Program-made: the position numbers and the translations under genes
From: an uncultured Eubacteriales bacterium
GTDB lineage: Bacteria; Bacillota_A; Clostridia; Oscillospirales; Oscillospiraceae
Assembly: GCA_949747935.1 (NCBI GenBank)
Contig: CATKHE010000160.1
Coordinates: 1 to 15,988, forward strand
Length of the DNA stretch: 15,988 nucleotides
Direction: 5' to 3'
Shown here: positions 1 through 7,933 of the stretch, piece after piece
How positions within the stretch are numbered: the stretch's first letter is position 1
Layout: each line of letters starts with the position of its first letter
The notes under the pieces: generated by a model
What the model was told of the DNA's origin: nothing
The model's database searches: none
Seen by the model: the letters and a program-made list of their open reading frames with translations, nothing else

Positions 1-369
1 GAGGCCTATTACAATGAGAACGATCTGTTCTGGCTGTCACGGGTGATTTACCGGGAGAGTGGGAACCAGTCCCTGGAGGGGCAGATGGCTGTGGGCAACG
101 TGGTCCTGAACCGGGTAGCTGATCCTGTCTTCCCTGACACTGTGGAAGGCGTGCTGGCTCAGAAAAACCAGTTCAGTACCTACCAATCCGGGGTTCTTCG
201 CAATACGACCCCCTCTCAGTCCAGCATCATCGCTGCCAAGCTGGTGATGGACGGCGGTGTGGTAGATGAGACCTACGGCGCGCTGTTTTTTGACGCCGGT
301 GTGAACAGCTGGGCATCCCGCAACAAGAGGCATATCGCAACCTTTGGCGACCATCATTTCTATGGTTAA
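1..369 (+). CDS. SleB-family cell wall hydrolase, C-terminal part (5' end outside window)
   Basis: The reading frame is open from the first base (EAYYNENDLFWLSRVIYRES...), so the gene begins upstream; the GTG at 43 is an internal valine, not a start. The visible 122 residues cover the catalytic domain of the SleB/CwlJ hydrolase family (Hydrolase_2), which cleaves peptidoglycan and often acts on spore cortex. Seen here are the RVIYRESGNQ segment, which holds the expected catalytic Glu (codon at 55-57), then EGQMAVGNVVLNRV, the NQFSTY block and the closing FGDHHFYG. These match the family in order and spacing. The stop is TAA at 367-369, directly at a terminator. Any N-terminal signal peptide, peptidoglycan-binding domain or LysM domain would lie outside the window, so a spore role rather than a vegetative role cannot be decided. 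Confidence 0.88.
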   Translation, partial: EAYYNENDLFWLSRVIYRESGNQSLEGQMAVGNVVLNRVADPVFPDTVEGVLAQKNQFSTYQSGVLRNTTPSQSSIIAAKLVMDGGVVDETYGALFFDAGVNSWASRNKRHIATFGDHHFYG

Positions 370-405
370 AAAATCAGGGACGTATGAAAGCGTCCCTGAT
401 TTTTT
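368..405 (+). terminator. Intrinsic terminator after the cell wall hydrolase gene
   Basis: A perfect 15-bp inverted repeat (368-382 with 391-405) surrounds an 8-base loop (TATGAAAG). The stem core is CAGGGACG/CGTCCCTG, flanked by six A on the left and six T on the right, so it can work in both directions. It overlaps the TAA stop of the hydrolase gene and isolates the nusB operon from upstream transcription. Confidence 0.93.
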
Positions 406-481
406 ATGTGCTTGGGAGGCTGATTTGCGATGTGGGGCTTGCGGGACCGGAGATGCCGGGAAAAGATTTTTAAATTAGGGC

Positions 482-510
482 TTTTCTTTTTGTATATTCA
501 TGTATATAAT
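482..510 (+). promoter_or_regulatory. Candidate promoter of the nusB-recN operon
   Basis: An exact TATAAT lies at 505-510 in an AT-rich stretch between the upstream terminator and nusB. The matching -35 position (482-487, TTTTCT, 17-base spacer) is poor. This is the only good -10 box in the 146 bases before nusB, but the weak -35 leaves it tentative. Confidence 0.4.
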
Positions 511-551
511 ATTCTGGAAAGTTTGTGGAGAGACAATAGGAGGCTGTACCG

Positions 552-1052
552 ATGACAAGAAGCAGCGCAAGAGAAATCGCCGTGCACATTATTTTTTCAC
601 TGGGATTTGATACCCGGAGCGCCCAGGAGGTCCTGGACGCGGAGCTGACAAAGGAGCGGTTCCAGGAGCTGTCAGAAGAACTTCCCATCTATGAGCAGTT
701 CCCCAACGAGAAGCAGGAGCGTTACATACGGGACCTGGTCCAGGGGGTATTTGCCCACGGACCGGAACTGGACGACTGTATCGGCCGCTATTCCGTGGGC
801 TGGGCCTTCGCCCGTATTCCCCGCATGGCGGCGGCCATTATGCGCACCGCCATGTACGAGGTGCTGTATATGCCAGAAATTCCCAATGCGGCCGCTATCA
901 ACGAGGCGGTGGAGATTGCAAAAAAGTACGAACCGGCGGAGGTGGTCTCATTTCTAAACGGCATTTTGGGCACCTTTGCCCGAGCAGAGTTTGAGGATAC
1001 CCCGCCTAAGCCGGAGAAGAGAGGGGAACCGGTCCAGGAGGGGGAGGCGTAA
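552..1052 (+). CDS. nusB: Transcription antitermination factor NusB
   Basis: NusB binds boxA RNA together with NusE (ribosomal protein S10) and suppresses premature termination, mainly in rRNA operons. The 166-residue product has the all-helical NusB fold signature: an N-terminal SAREIAVHIIFSLGF helix, a central RYIRDLVQGVF segment and the diagnostic block NAAAINEAVEIAKKY...VSFLNGILGTFAR. It is longer than the usual 130-150 residues because of a charged, proline-rich C-terminal tail (about residues 150-166) that is probably disordered. AGGAGG at 538-543 sits 8 bases before the ATG. The stop overlaps the next start (TAATG at 1050-1054), pointing to translational coupling. It is the first gene of the long operon. 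Confidence 0.95.
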   Translation: MTRSSAREIAVHIIFSLGFDTRSAQEVLDAELTKERFQELSEELPIYEQFPNEKQERYIRDLVQGVFAHGPELDDCIGRYSVGWAFARIPRMAAAIMRTAMYEVLYMPEIPNAAAINEAVEIAKKYEPAEVVSFLNGILGTFARAEFEDTPPKPEKRGEPVQEGEA

Positions 1053-1990
1053 TGTCTGTCCTGGGGCTGGACACCAGCAACTATACCACTTCTGTGGCTG
1101 TTTTTGACGGGTCCACAGGGAAAAATATCAGCCGCCTGCTGGATGTGCGCCCCGGCGAGCTGGGCCTGAGGCAGAGCGACGCCCTGTTCCAGCATGTGAG
1201 GCGTCTGCCTGAGCTGCTGAAGCAGTTAGCGGCAGAGGGGAACCTCAACGGGGCAGAGGCTGTAGGGGCCTCCACCCGGCCCCGGGCGGTGGATGGCTCC
1301 TATATGCCCTGTTTCCTGGCGGGGAAAAGCCAGGGCCAGGGGATTTCCGCCGTCTTAGGCGTGCCTTTCTATGGGCATTCCCATCAGCAAGGCCATCTGG
1401 CCGCCGCGGCTTGGTCCGCCGGACGGCTGGACCTGTTGGACAGACCCTTTTTGGCTTGGCATCTGTCCGGGGGGACCACGGAACTGCTGTTGGTCAGGCC
1501 GGAGGGATGGACGGTGTCTGCCGAGATCATCGGCGGGACCAGCGACCTGTCCGCCGGGCAGCTTATCGACCGCACAGGTGCCCTGTTGGGACTGGCCTTT
1601 CCGGCCGGAAAGGCCTTGGATGAACTATATGTCCAAGCGGACACCTGTTATGAGACGAGGATAAAGCTAAAGGACCTTACCTTCTCTCTGTCGGGGATGG
1701 AAAACCAAGTGAAGGAGCTGAAGGAGGAAGGCGTAGAGCCGGCTAATATCGCCCGCTTTGCCATCGACGCTGTTACCAGCGTGGTGCTCCGGGCCACTGT
1801 AGAGGCCCAGAGCCGTTGGCACGGCTTGCCGGTGCTGTGTTCCGGCGGGGTGGCCTCCAACTGCCGGTTGCGGTATATACTCACTGAGCTTTGTCAGGCC
1901 ATTTTTGCGGAGCCGAAATATTCCACCGACAACGCTATGGGAACCGCCATACTCACTTGGCGGGCGCTGAAGGCGGAGGAGCGGTCATGA
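1052..1990 (+). CDS. TsaD/Kae1-like (Gcp, peptidase M22 superfamily) paralog
   Basis: The 312-residue product belongs to the ASKHA-fold Kae1/TsaD family, whose founding members make the threonylcarbamoyl-adenosine (t6A) tRNA modification. Visible are the N-terminal phosphate-loop region LGLDTSNYTTSVAVFD, the metal-ligand motif HQQGH (H111, H115), a nucleotide-binding segment HLSGGTTELL (137-146), SDLSAGQLIDRTGALLGLAFPAGKALDELY (164-193), SGGVASNCRLR (264-274) and the second metal-site Asp in STDNAMGTA (D293). The key ligands are therefore intact. However, the protein is shorter than typical TsaD (about 335-350 residues) and diverges in the insert before HQQGH, which suggests a paralog rather than the canonical TsaD; this is inference. 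It overlaps nusB by one base and xseA by four (ATGA). Substrate unknown; the older label O-sialoglycoprotein endopeptidase should not be trusted. Confidence 0.88.
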   Translation: MSVLGLDTSNYTTSVAVFDGSTGKNISRLLDVRPGELGLRQSDALFQHVRRLPELLKQLAAEGNLNGAEAVGASTRPRAVDGSYMPCFLAGKSQGQGISAVLGVPFYGHSHQQGHLAAAAWSAGRLDLLDRPFLAWHLSGGTTELLLVRPEGWTVSAEIIGGTSDLSAGQLIDRTGALLGLAFPAGKALDELYVQADTCYETRIKLKDLTFSLSGMENQVKELKEEGVEPANIARFAIDAVTSVVLRATVEAQSRWHGLPVLCSGGVASNCRLRYILTELCQAIFAEPKYSTDNAMGTAILTWRALKAEERS

Positions 1991-3282
1991 GAGAGAATGC
2001 CATTCTGACTCCCGGCCAGGTGGGACAGTATTTGAAAAGCATGATGGACCGGGACCGGCTTTTGTCCCAGCTTCTGGTACGGGGGGAATTGTCCAATTAC
2101 AAGATGTATCCTTCTGGACACCACTATTTTACCCTCAAAGATGGGGAAGGGGCCCTGCGGTGCGTTATGTTCCGCGGTGACGCGCAGTTTCTCCGGTTTC
2201 GGCCAGAGAATGGGATGCAGGTCGTTGCCTCCGGGCGGGTAACTGTCTTTCCCAGGGACGGACAGTATCAGTTGTACTGTGCCCGCCTCACCCCGGAGGG
2301 TGTAGGAGACTTGGCTCTGGCTTTTGAGCAGTTGAAAGACAAGCTGGCTCAGGAGGGACTGTTTGATCCTGCGCACAAAAAGAAGATTCCACTGTTTCCC
2401 GGAAAAGTTGCTCTTATCACCTCTCCTGCTGGCGCGGCGGTGCGGGATATGATCCGTATTTTGGGGGCCAGGTGGCCCTTGACGGAGGTCAAGGTGATTC
2501 CGGTGCGGGTCCAGGGGGCAGAGGCACCTCAAGAGATTGCTGCCGCTATCCAGTGGGCCAACTGGCAGTCCGCTGCCGACCTGATCATCACCGGACGGGG
2601 GGGCGGATCTATGGAGGATTTATGGGCTTTTAACGAGGAGGTTGTGGCCAGAGCCATCTACGCCTCGGAGATTCCCGTCGTTTCCGCTGTGGGCCATGAG
2701 CCCGATGTGACCATTGCCGACTTTGTGGCTGATATGCGGGCGTCCACTCCCTCCAATGCCGCTGAACTGGCAGTTCCCGACCAGAACGAGATCTACGCTG
2801 CGCTTTTTGGGGCGGGAGAACGGTTGAACGGGGCTGTGTTCGTCCGGCTGGCCCGGTCCAGGCAGGCGTTGAAACAGCTGGCTGGCAGCCGCCCTATGAC
2901 AGAACCCACCATTTGCTTTCGGGAGAAGCGTCTGTTGCTGGACTATCAGAGCAACCGTCTGGCCCACGGCCTGCATCGGAGCACTGGATTCCAGCGGGAA
3001 CGATTGGGCAGGCTGTCAGCCGTTTTTCCGGGCTGTGGAGGTGGCTCTGTCGCTAGAAACCGGGAGCGGCTTACCGCCTTGGCTGCGGCTTTGGATGCCA
3101 TGAGCCCGCTGAAGGTGCTGGGCAGGGGGTATGCCATTGCCCAGCGTAAGGATGGAAAGACTGTCGCCTCGATTGGAGACATAGCTGTGGGCGATATATT
3201 GAAGCTGACACTGTCAGACGGCAATGCAGATTGCCGTGTGCTGGAAAAAGGAGTTAACGATGGCCGCAAAGAAAAAGTTTAA
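1987..3282 (+). CDS. xseA: Exodeoxyribonuclease VII large subunit
   Basis: XseA is the catalytic subunit of exonuclease VII, which degrades single-stranded DNA from both ends to short oligonucleotides together with several XseB subunits. From the ATG at 1987 the protein has 431 residues: an N-terminal OB-fold domain (about 5-105, including RGELSNYKMYPSGHHYFTLKD), then the catalytic domain with GRGGGSMEDLWAFNEE (203-218), AVGHEPDVT (234-242) and DMRASTPSNAAE (249-260), a helical stretch, and the closing SPLKVLGRGYAI (GRGYA at 379-383). The frame stays open upstream to 1891, but those 32 codons overlap the previous gene and lack family similarity. The ATG at 1987 follows GGAGG and forms an ATGA overlap with the upstream stop. 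It overlaps xseB by 23 bases. Confidence 0.95.
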   Translation: MRENAILTPGQVGQYLKSMMDRDRLLSQLLVRGELSNYKMYPSGHHYFTLKDGEGALRCVMFRGDAQFLRFRPENGMQVVASGRVTVFPRDGQYQLYCARLTPEGVGDLALAFEQLKDKLAQEGLFDPAHKKKIPLFPGKVALITSPAGAAVRDMIRILGARWPLTEVKVIPVRVQGAEAPQEIAAAIQWANWQSAADLIITGRGGGSMEDLWAFNEEVVARAIYASEIPVVSAVGHEPDVTIADFVADMRASTPSNAAELAVPDQNEIYAALFGAGERLNGAVFVRLARSRQALKQLAGSRPMTEPTICFREKRLLLDYQSNRLAHGLHRSTGFQRERLGRLSAVFPGCGGGSVARNRERLTALAAALDAMSPLKVLGRGYAIAQRKDGKTVASIGDIAVGDILKLTLSDGNADCRVLEKGVNDGRKEKV

Positions 3283-3496
3283 TTTTGAAGCTTCCATGGT
3301 CCGGCTGGAGGAGATTGTGTCCCAGCTTGAGCGGGGGGACACCCCTCTGGAGCAGTCCATGACCCTCTTTGAGGAGGGTAGCAGGCTGCTGCGGGAGTGC
3401 ACCAAGCAGTTGGACGAGGCGGAGCAGAAGGTCGCCCTTCTTATCGCCGGAAAAGATGGAGAAATAACGGAGGAGCCCTTTGCGGGCAACAACTGA
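3260..3496 (+). CDS. xseB: Exodeoxyribonuclease VII small subunit
   Basis: XseB is the small helical partner that binds the XseA helical region to form exonuclease VII. The 78-residue product matches the family along its length: FNFEASMVRLEEIVSQLERGDTPLEQSMTLFEEGSRLLRECTKQLDEAEQKV, a two-helix hairpin, followed by a variable acidic tail. The ATG at 3260 was chosen because AAAAGGAG (3246-3253) lies 6 bases upstream and the family begins at KKKFNFE. An in-frame ATG at 3224 would add 12 unrelated residues. The start lies inside the end of xseA, as expected for subunits made in a fixed ratio. Confidence 0.94.
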   Translation: MAAKKKFNFEASMVRLEEIVSQLERGDTPLEQSMTLFEEGSRLLRECTKQLDEAEQKVALLIAGKDGEITEEPFAGNN

Positions 3497-3497
3497 C

Positions 3498-4376
3498 ATG
3501 GAAAAAGACTTTACAGATGTGATGGCCCGGGATCAGGCCATGATTGAGGAATATCTGTCCAGGGCGTTTGCATCCGAGGTCCGCCACGCTGATTTGCAGG
3601 AGGCTATGGAATATTCGCTGCTGGCTGGGGGAAAGCGTATCCGGCCTGTCCTCACATTGGAGACCTGCCGCATGTGCGGCGGAGTGCCAGAGACGGCGCT
3701 GCCTTTTGCGTGCGCAGTGGAGATGGTCCATACCTACTCCCTGATTCATGATGACCTGCCTGCTATGGACGACGATGATCTGCGCCGGGGCCGGCCCACC
3801 AACCATGTGGTCTATGGAGAGGCCACTGCGATTCTGGCGGGAGACGCCTTGCTTACCGCCGCCTTTGAGCAGCTGACAAAAGCGGAACTGCCCAGCAGCC
3901 GAATTGTAGAGGCGGTAAATTGTCTGTCCCGTGCCGCCGGTTCCGCTGGTATGGTGGGAGGACAGGCGTTGGACATGGCCGGCGAGGGCCGGGCGCTGGA
4001 CCGTGAGGAACTGGAACTGCTCCAGAGCCTGAAAACGGGGGCGCTTATCTCAACTGCCGCAGCGCTGGGGTGTATCGCTGCCGGAGGGACTGCCCAGCAG
4101 CGGAACATGGTGTGTAGCTATGCTCAGGCATTGGGCCGGGCATTCCAGGTTCGGGACGACATGCTGGATGTCATCAGTTCTCAGGAGGAGCTGGGTAAAC
4201 CGGTTGGCTCTGATCAACTCAATGAGAAAAGCACCTTTGTCACAGTGCTGGGGCTGAACAGCTGTGCCGCACTGGTGGAGGAACTGACCTTACAGGGGAT
4301 TGATGCGCTGAAAGGCTTTGAAAAGTCTGATTTCCATATCTGGCTGGCCGAATCTCTGGCCAAACGGACAAAATAA
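3498..4376 (+). CDS. ispA: Polyprenyl (farnesyl/geranylgeranyl) diphosphate synthase
   Basis: This is a trans-isoprenyl diphosphate synthase that condenses isopentenyl diphosphate with allylic diphosphates, most likely to farnesyl diphosphate. That product feeds undecaprenyl phosphate and quinone synthesis. The 292-residue protein shows GGKRIRP (44-50), the first Asp-rich motif DDLPAMDDDD (85-94) followed by RRGRPTNH, a GGQALDM block (154-160), and the second Asp-rich motif VRDDMLDV (218-225), then GKPVGSD and K244 of the conserved KSTF segment. All diphosphate-Mg2+ ligands are present. ATG 3498 follows the xseB stop by one base. A TTG at 3480 with GGAGGAG (3469-3475) nearby could be the real start and would add six residues. 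Product chain length (C15 or C20) cannot be read with certainty. It lies next to dxs, in the same pathway. Confidence 0.93.
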   Translation: MEKDFTDVMARDQAMIEEYLSRAFASEVRHADLQEAMEYSLLAGGKRIRPVLTLETCRMCGGVPETALPFACAVEMVHTYSLIHDDLPAMDDDDLRRGRPTNHVVYGEATAILAGDALLTAAFEQLTKAELPSSRIVEAVNCLSRAAGSAGMVGGQALDMAGEGRALDREELELLQSLKTGALISTAAALGCIAAGGTAQQRNMVCSYAQALGRAFQVRDDMLDVISSQEELGKPVGSDQLNEKSTFVTVLGLNSCAALVEELTLQGIDALKGFEKSDFHIWLAESLAKRTK

Positions 4377-4402
4377 GTCCAGCTGTTGGGGGGAATAACA
4401 TT

Positions 4403-6259
4403 TTGAGCACACCTGCTGCGAAGACCGAATATGAGCCGCTCCTCTCCCGCCTCACCGATCAGGAAGGTGAGGTCTTGTGTGCTCAGTTGCGCCATGAGCT
4501 TGTGGAGGATGTGTCACGGACAGGGGGACATCTGGCATCTAACCTGGGGGCGGTGGAGCTGACGGTGGCCCTTCATCGGGTCTTCGACACCTCTGTGGAC
4601 CGGCTGGTCTTTGATGTAGGCCACCAGTGTTACCCCCACAAAATGATTACCGGTCGGCGGGAGGCTATGTCCACCCTGCGGCAGTACGGGGGCATTGCGG
4701 GCTTCCCCAAGCCGGGCGAGAGTGTCCATGATGCCTTTATTGCTGGACATGCCTCTAACTCGGTGGCTGTTGCTCTGGGTATGGCCCGGGGCAGAACGGT
4801 GCTGGGGGAGGACTACAAGGTGGTCGCGCTACTAGGCGACGGTGCCCTCACCGGGGGGCTGGCCTATGAGGGACTGTCCAATGCGGGAAAGTGCGGACAG
4901 CAGCTACTGGTGATCCTCAATGATAACGGCATGTCCATCACCCCCAACGTGGGCGGTGTGGCGGATCATCTGGCCAGACAGCGGTTGAAGCCCCAATATC
5001 TGACCTTTAAAAAGCACTACCGCCGTATTATGAACGCCACAGCTCCTGGCCGGGTGATTTACAGGGTTACTCATCAGGTGAAACAGGCGCTGAAGCAGAG
5101 CCTGCTTCCCTGCAGTATGTTTGAGGATATGGGTTTCCGGTATCTGGGTCCTGTGGATGGACACAATTTGCCCTTTTTAACCAAAATTCTGCGATATGCC
5201 AAGGATATGGATGAGCCAGTGCTGCTCCATGTAAAGACTGTAAAGGGGAAAGGCTTTCTACCCGCTGAAGAAAATCCGGATGCCTTTCACGGCATCGCGC
5301 CTTTTGACCCCATTACCGGGAAGCTGAAAAAAAATCCCTCTGACAACTTTTCTGCTGTCTTCGGGAGAACCTTGACCCGGCTGGCTGGACAGGATAAGCG
5401 GCTCTGCGCCATCACTGCCGCCATGACGGGGGGAACGGGGCTGGAAGAGTTTTCCAGAATATTTCCCGAACGCTTTTTTGATGTGGGGATTGCTGAAGGC
5501 TGTGCCGCCTCCATGGCGGCGGGTATGGCCAAGCAGGGGGTGATTCCTGTCTTTGCGGTGTACTCCACGTTCCTTCAGCGGGCTTATGACATGCTCCTTC
5601 ATGATGCGGCGATTGACAATCTCCATGTAGTGCTGGGGGTGGATCGGGTCGGCTTAGTGGGGGACGACGGAGAGACCCATCACGGCCTGTTCGATGCGGC
5701 TTATTTGGACACCATTCCTAATATGACGGTGCTGGCACCTTCCAGCTTTGCCGACCTGGAGGTCATGCTGGATCGCGCCCTGTTCCATATGGACGGTCCG
5801 GTGGCGGTGCGCTACCCTAGGGGGGGAGAGGGAAAGTATTTGGGAACTGGCGGAGATGATCCCGCTACTATCCTTCGCTGGGGGAACGATATTACTCTGG
5901 TGGGATATGGGACAGAAATCAACGATATTTTAGAGGCGGCTGCTCTGCTGGAGCAGAGGGGCGTCCGTGCGGAGGTTGTAAAGCTAAATCAGCTTACACC
6001 TCTTATATCAGATCTGGTGGAGCTCTCTGTTCGAAAGACGGGGGTTCTGCTGGCGGCAGAGGAGCAGTGTGCCCAAGGATGCGTAGGTCAGAGGCTGGCC
6101 GCCAGACTGGAACTGGCCGGTCTGCCCGCCAAGGTGTCCTTAATTAACTGCGGCAGGGGATTTGTATCCCATGGGGCGGCCTCGTTGCTGAAACGGGACC
6201 TGCTGCTGGACGGGGCAGGAATTGCTCAAAAAGCGCTGGAGGTATTAGGGCTTGACTAA
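4403..6259 (+). CDS. dxs: 1-deoxy-D-xylulose-5-phosphate synthase
   Basis: DXS condenses pyruvate with glyceraldehyde 3-phosphate using thiamine diphosphate, the first step of the methylerythritol phosphate isoprenoid pathway. The 618-residue length is normal. Motifs in order: HLASNLGAVELTVALH, DVGHQCYPHK (H74), GHASNSVAVALGMARG, the thiamine-diphosphate motif GDGALTGG...NDN (145-175), PVDGHN, then the pyrimidine-binding domain with DVGIAEGCAAS (E365), DRVGLVGDDGETHHG and RYPRG, then the C-terminal transketolase domain. The catalytic Glu is present, but the usual following QHA or GHA is GCA here. No in-frame ATG gives a full protein; the TTG at 4403 has a G-rich ribosome site (4387-4393). The stop overlaps the tlyA start by 8 bases. 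Confidence 0.95.
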   Translation: MSTPAAKTEYEPLLSRLTDQEGEVLCAQLRHELVEDVSRTGGHLASNLGAVELTVALHRVFDTSVDRLVFDVGHQCYPHKMITGRREAMSTLRQYGGIAGFPKPGESVHDAFIAGHASNSVAVALGMARGRTVLGEDYKVVALLGDGALTGGLAYEGLSNAGKCGQQLLVILNDNGMSITPNVGGVADHLARQRLKPQYLTFKKHYRRIMNATAPGRVIYRVTHQVKQALKQSLLPCSMFEDMGFRYLGPVDGHNLPFLTKILRYAKDMDEPVLLHVKTVKGKGFLPAEENPDAFHGIAPFDPITGKLKKNPSDNFSAVFGRTLTRLAGQDKRLCAITAAMTGGTGLEEFSRIFPERFFDVGIAEGCAASMAAGMAKQGVIPVFAVYSTFLQRAYDMLLHDAAIDNLHVVLGVDRVGLVGDDGETHHGLFDAAYLDTIPNMTVLAPSSFADLEVMLDRALFHMDGPVAVRYPRGGEGKYLGTGGDDPATILRWGNDITLVGYGTEINDILEAAALLEQRGVRAEVVKLNQLTPLISDLVELSVRKTGVLLAAEEQCAQGCVGQRLAARLELAGLPAKVSLINCGRGFVSHGAASLLKRDLLLDGAGIAQKALEVLGLD

Positions 6260-7064
6260 AAAACGTCTTGATGTGGCCATAGCTGAGCGAGGACTGGCGG
6301 AGAGCCGTCAAAAAAGTCAGGCCCTGATTATGGCCGGAGAGGTCTATGTCAATGGGCAGAGGCAACTGAAAGCAGGACTCTCTGTCTCGGAGAATGATGT
6401 CATTGAGGTACGGACAAAAAAGCCGCTGCGATATGTGAGCCGGGGCGGATTGAAGCTGGAGAAGGCTGTGGGCCTGTGGCCCATTGACCTGAACGGAAAG
6501 ATCTGCGCTGATATTGGCGCCTCCACTGGCGGTTTTACCGACTGTATGCTCCAAAACGGGGCCAGGCTTGTATATGCTGTGGATGTGGGCTATAACCAGT
6601 TGGACTGGCGGCTGCGTACGCACCCGCAGGTGGTATGTATGGAACGTACTAACGCCCGATATCTGACAGAGGAACAGATCCCGGAGCCACTGGATTTTTT
6701 TTCTGTAGACGTCTCTTTTATCTCACTGAATCTGATTCTGCCAGCGTTGCGTTCTTTGATCAAGGAAGGAGGACAGGCGGTGTGCCTGGTCAAGCCCCAG
6801 TTTGAGGCGGGAAAGGAAAAGGTGGTCAAAAAGGGGGTTGTTCGAGACCCAGTGGTCCATCTGGAGGTACTGGAGCGTTTTCTGAGTTATGCTGTTCAGG
6901 CTGATTTTACGGTCAGAGATGTTACCTTTTCACCGATAAAAGGTCCAGAAGGCAATATTGAATACTTGGGTTATCTGCAAGCGGGGGCATGTCCCGAATA
7001 CAATGGCGATCTGAGGGCTCTGGTGGAGCAGTCCCATAGCGTTTGGAGGGAGGAGCAGACATGA
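6252..7064 (+). CDS. tlyA: TlyA-family 16S/23S rRNA 2'-O-methyltransferase
   Basis: TlyA-family enzymes methylate ribose 2'-OH groups in rRNA using S-adenosylmethionine; older annotations call them hemolysin A. The 270-residue protein has an N-terminal S4 RNA-binding domain (KKRLDVAIAERGLAESRQKS...VYVNG, about 3-60) and a Rossmann methyltransferase domain. That domain has RGGLKLEKA (64-72), the SAM motif DIGASTGGFTD (87-97), SVDVSFIS (D153), LVKPQFE (K181) and EGNIEYL near the end. K68, D153, K181 and the late Glu fit the K-D-K-E tetrad of ribose methyltransferases. The start is TTG at 6252 with GGAGG at 6238-6242. It overlaps dxs at its start and nadK by ATGA at its end. Whether both rRNAs are modified cannot be judged. 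Confidence 0.93.
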   Translation: MTKKRLDVAIAERGLAESRQKSQALIMAGEVYVNGQRQLKAGLSVSENDVIEVRTKKPLRYVSRGGLKLEKAVGLWPIDLNGKICADIGASTGGFTDCMLQNGARLVYAVDVGYNQLDWRLRTHPQVVCMERTNARYLTEEQIPEPLDFFSVDVSFISLNLILPALRSLIKEGGQAVCLVKPQFEAGKEKVVKKGVVRDPVVHLEVLERFLSYAVQADFTVRDVTFSPIKGPEGNIEYLGYLQAGACPEYNGDLRALVEQSHSVWREEQT

Positions 7065-7933
7065 AAATCGTACTCAGTTCTAACCCCTACCGTGACAAGG
7101 GATTGCGGGTAGCCTTGGAGGCGCAGCGGATTCTGGAGCACGCCGGAGCTAAGACAGTAATGTGCCTGCCCTTTCAGCCCAAGAAGGGTGACCGGCTGGA
7201 ACTGCCCCGACAGATTCCGCTGTCTCTGCTGGATCGGGAGCTTCCCACTGCGGACCTCCTGATCTGCTTCGGGGGAGATGGCACAATTCTCCATGCGGCC
7301 CGGGACGCTACAGTACACACTGTTCCAATTTTGGGCATCAATACGGGTAGCGTAGGTTTTATGGCGGAGCTGGAGCGCAGTGAGCTGCCTCTGCTGACCC
7401 CGCTGGCCCATGGTATGTATACAGTAGAAGAGCGTATGATGCTGGATGTCAGTGTCTGTCGCGGAGATAAAAAAATCTATAAGGATTCTGCCCTGAATGA
7501 CGCAGTTATCTCAAAGGGATCTATGGCTCGAGTGGCAGAGATGGAGGTATTGGCAGATTGTGTAAAGGTAACTGCCATTACAGGGGATGGGGTCATTGTA
7601 GCCACGCCCACCGGTTCCACCGCATATTCTATGTCGGCGGGCGGGCCTATTGTGGAACCCACATCCAAAAGCATAATTGTGACCCCGGTCTGCGCCCATC
7701 AGCTGGCGGCCCGCGCAATGGTGCTTGCTCCAGAGCGTGTGGTTACAGTCCAGCTCCCCAGAGGAAATCGCAAGTATTTATACTTGTCAGTAGATGGCGG
7801 AAAGGCAGTCAGGCTGACCGGAGGGGACCGGGTGGAGATTTGTCGTGGAAAGCGGTCTACCCAGCTGGTTCGCTTGGCTGACCGCAGCTTTTACCAGGTA
7901 ATCAATCAAAAGCTGGGAGGGGTGTCTCCATGA
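7061..7933 (+). CDS. nadK: NAD kinase (ATP/polyphosphate-NAD kinase)
   Basis: NadK phosphorylates NAD to NADP, the only route to NADP in bacteria. The 290-residue cytosolic protein carries the family signatures: CFGGDGTILHAAR with GGDGT at 71-75 (D73 is the expected catalytic base), INTGSVGF (93-100), ALNDAVI (144-150, NAD-binding Asn-Asp) and the glycine-rich GDGVIVATPTGSTAYSMSAGGPI (175-197). ATG 7061 was chosen over the in-frame GTG-type extension at 7043 because GGGAGGAG lies just upstream of it, the ATGA overlap with tlyA fits operon style, and the family starts with a short strand like MKIVLSSNP. The stop overlaps argR (ATGA at 7930-7933). Confidence 0.96.
   Translation: MKIVLSSNPYRDKGLRVALEAQRILEHAGAKTVMCLPFQPKKGDRLELPRQIPLSLLDRELPTADLLICFGGDGTILHAARDATVHTVPILGINTGSVGFMAELERSELPLLTPLAHGMYTVEERMMLDVSVCRGDKKIYKDSALNDAVISKGSMARVAEMEVLADCVKVTAITGDGVIVATPTGSTAYSMSAGGPIVEPTSKSIIVTPVCAHQLAARAMVLAPERVVTVQLPRGNRKYLYLSVDGGKAVRLTGGDRVEICRGKRSTQLVRLADRSFYQVINQKLGGVSP

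Noticed and set aside
1891..1986. N-terminal extension of xseA by 32 codons
   Set aside because: It overlaps the upstream gene fully, lacks similarity to exonuclease VII, and the ATG at 1987 has a ribosome site and ATGA coupling.
1894..2532. 212-codon minus-strand frame across the start of xseA
   Set aside because: It lies antisense to a well-conserved gene, with no recognisable domain, and is a composition shadow.
2878..3110. Possible frameshift in the helical part of xseA
   Set aside because: The segment looked odd (Cys-Gly-Gly-rich) but the frame continues into the correct conserved C-terminal SPLKVLGRGYAI block, and this region is naturally variable.
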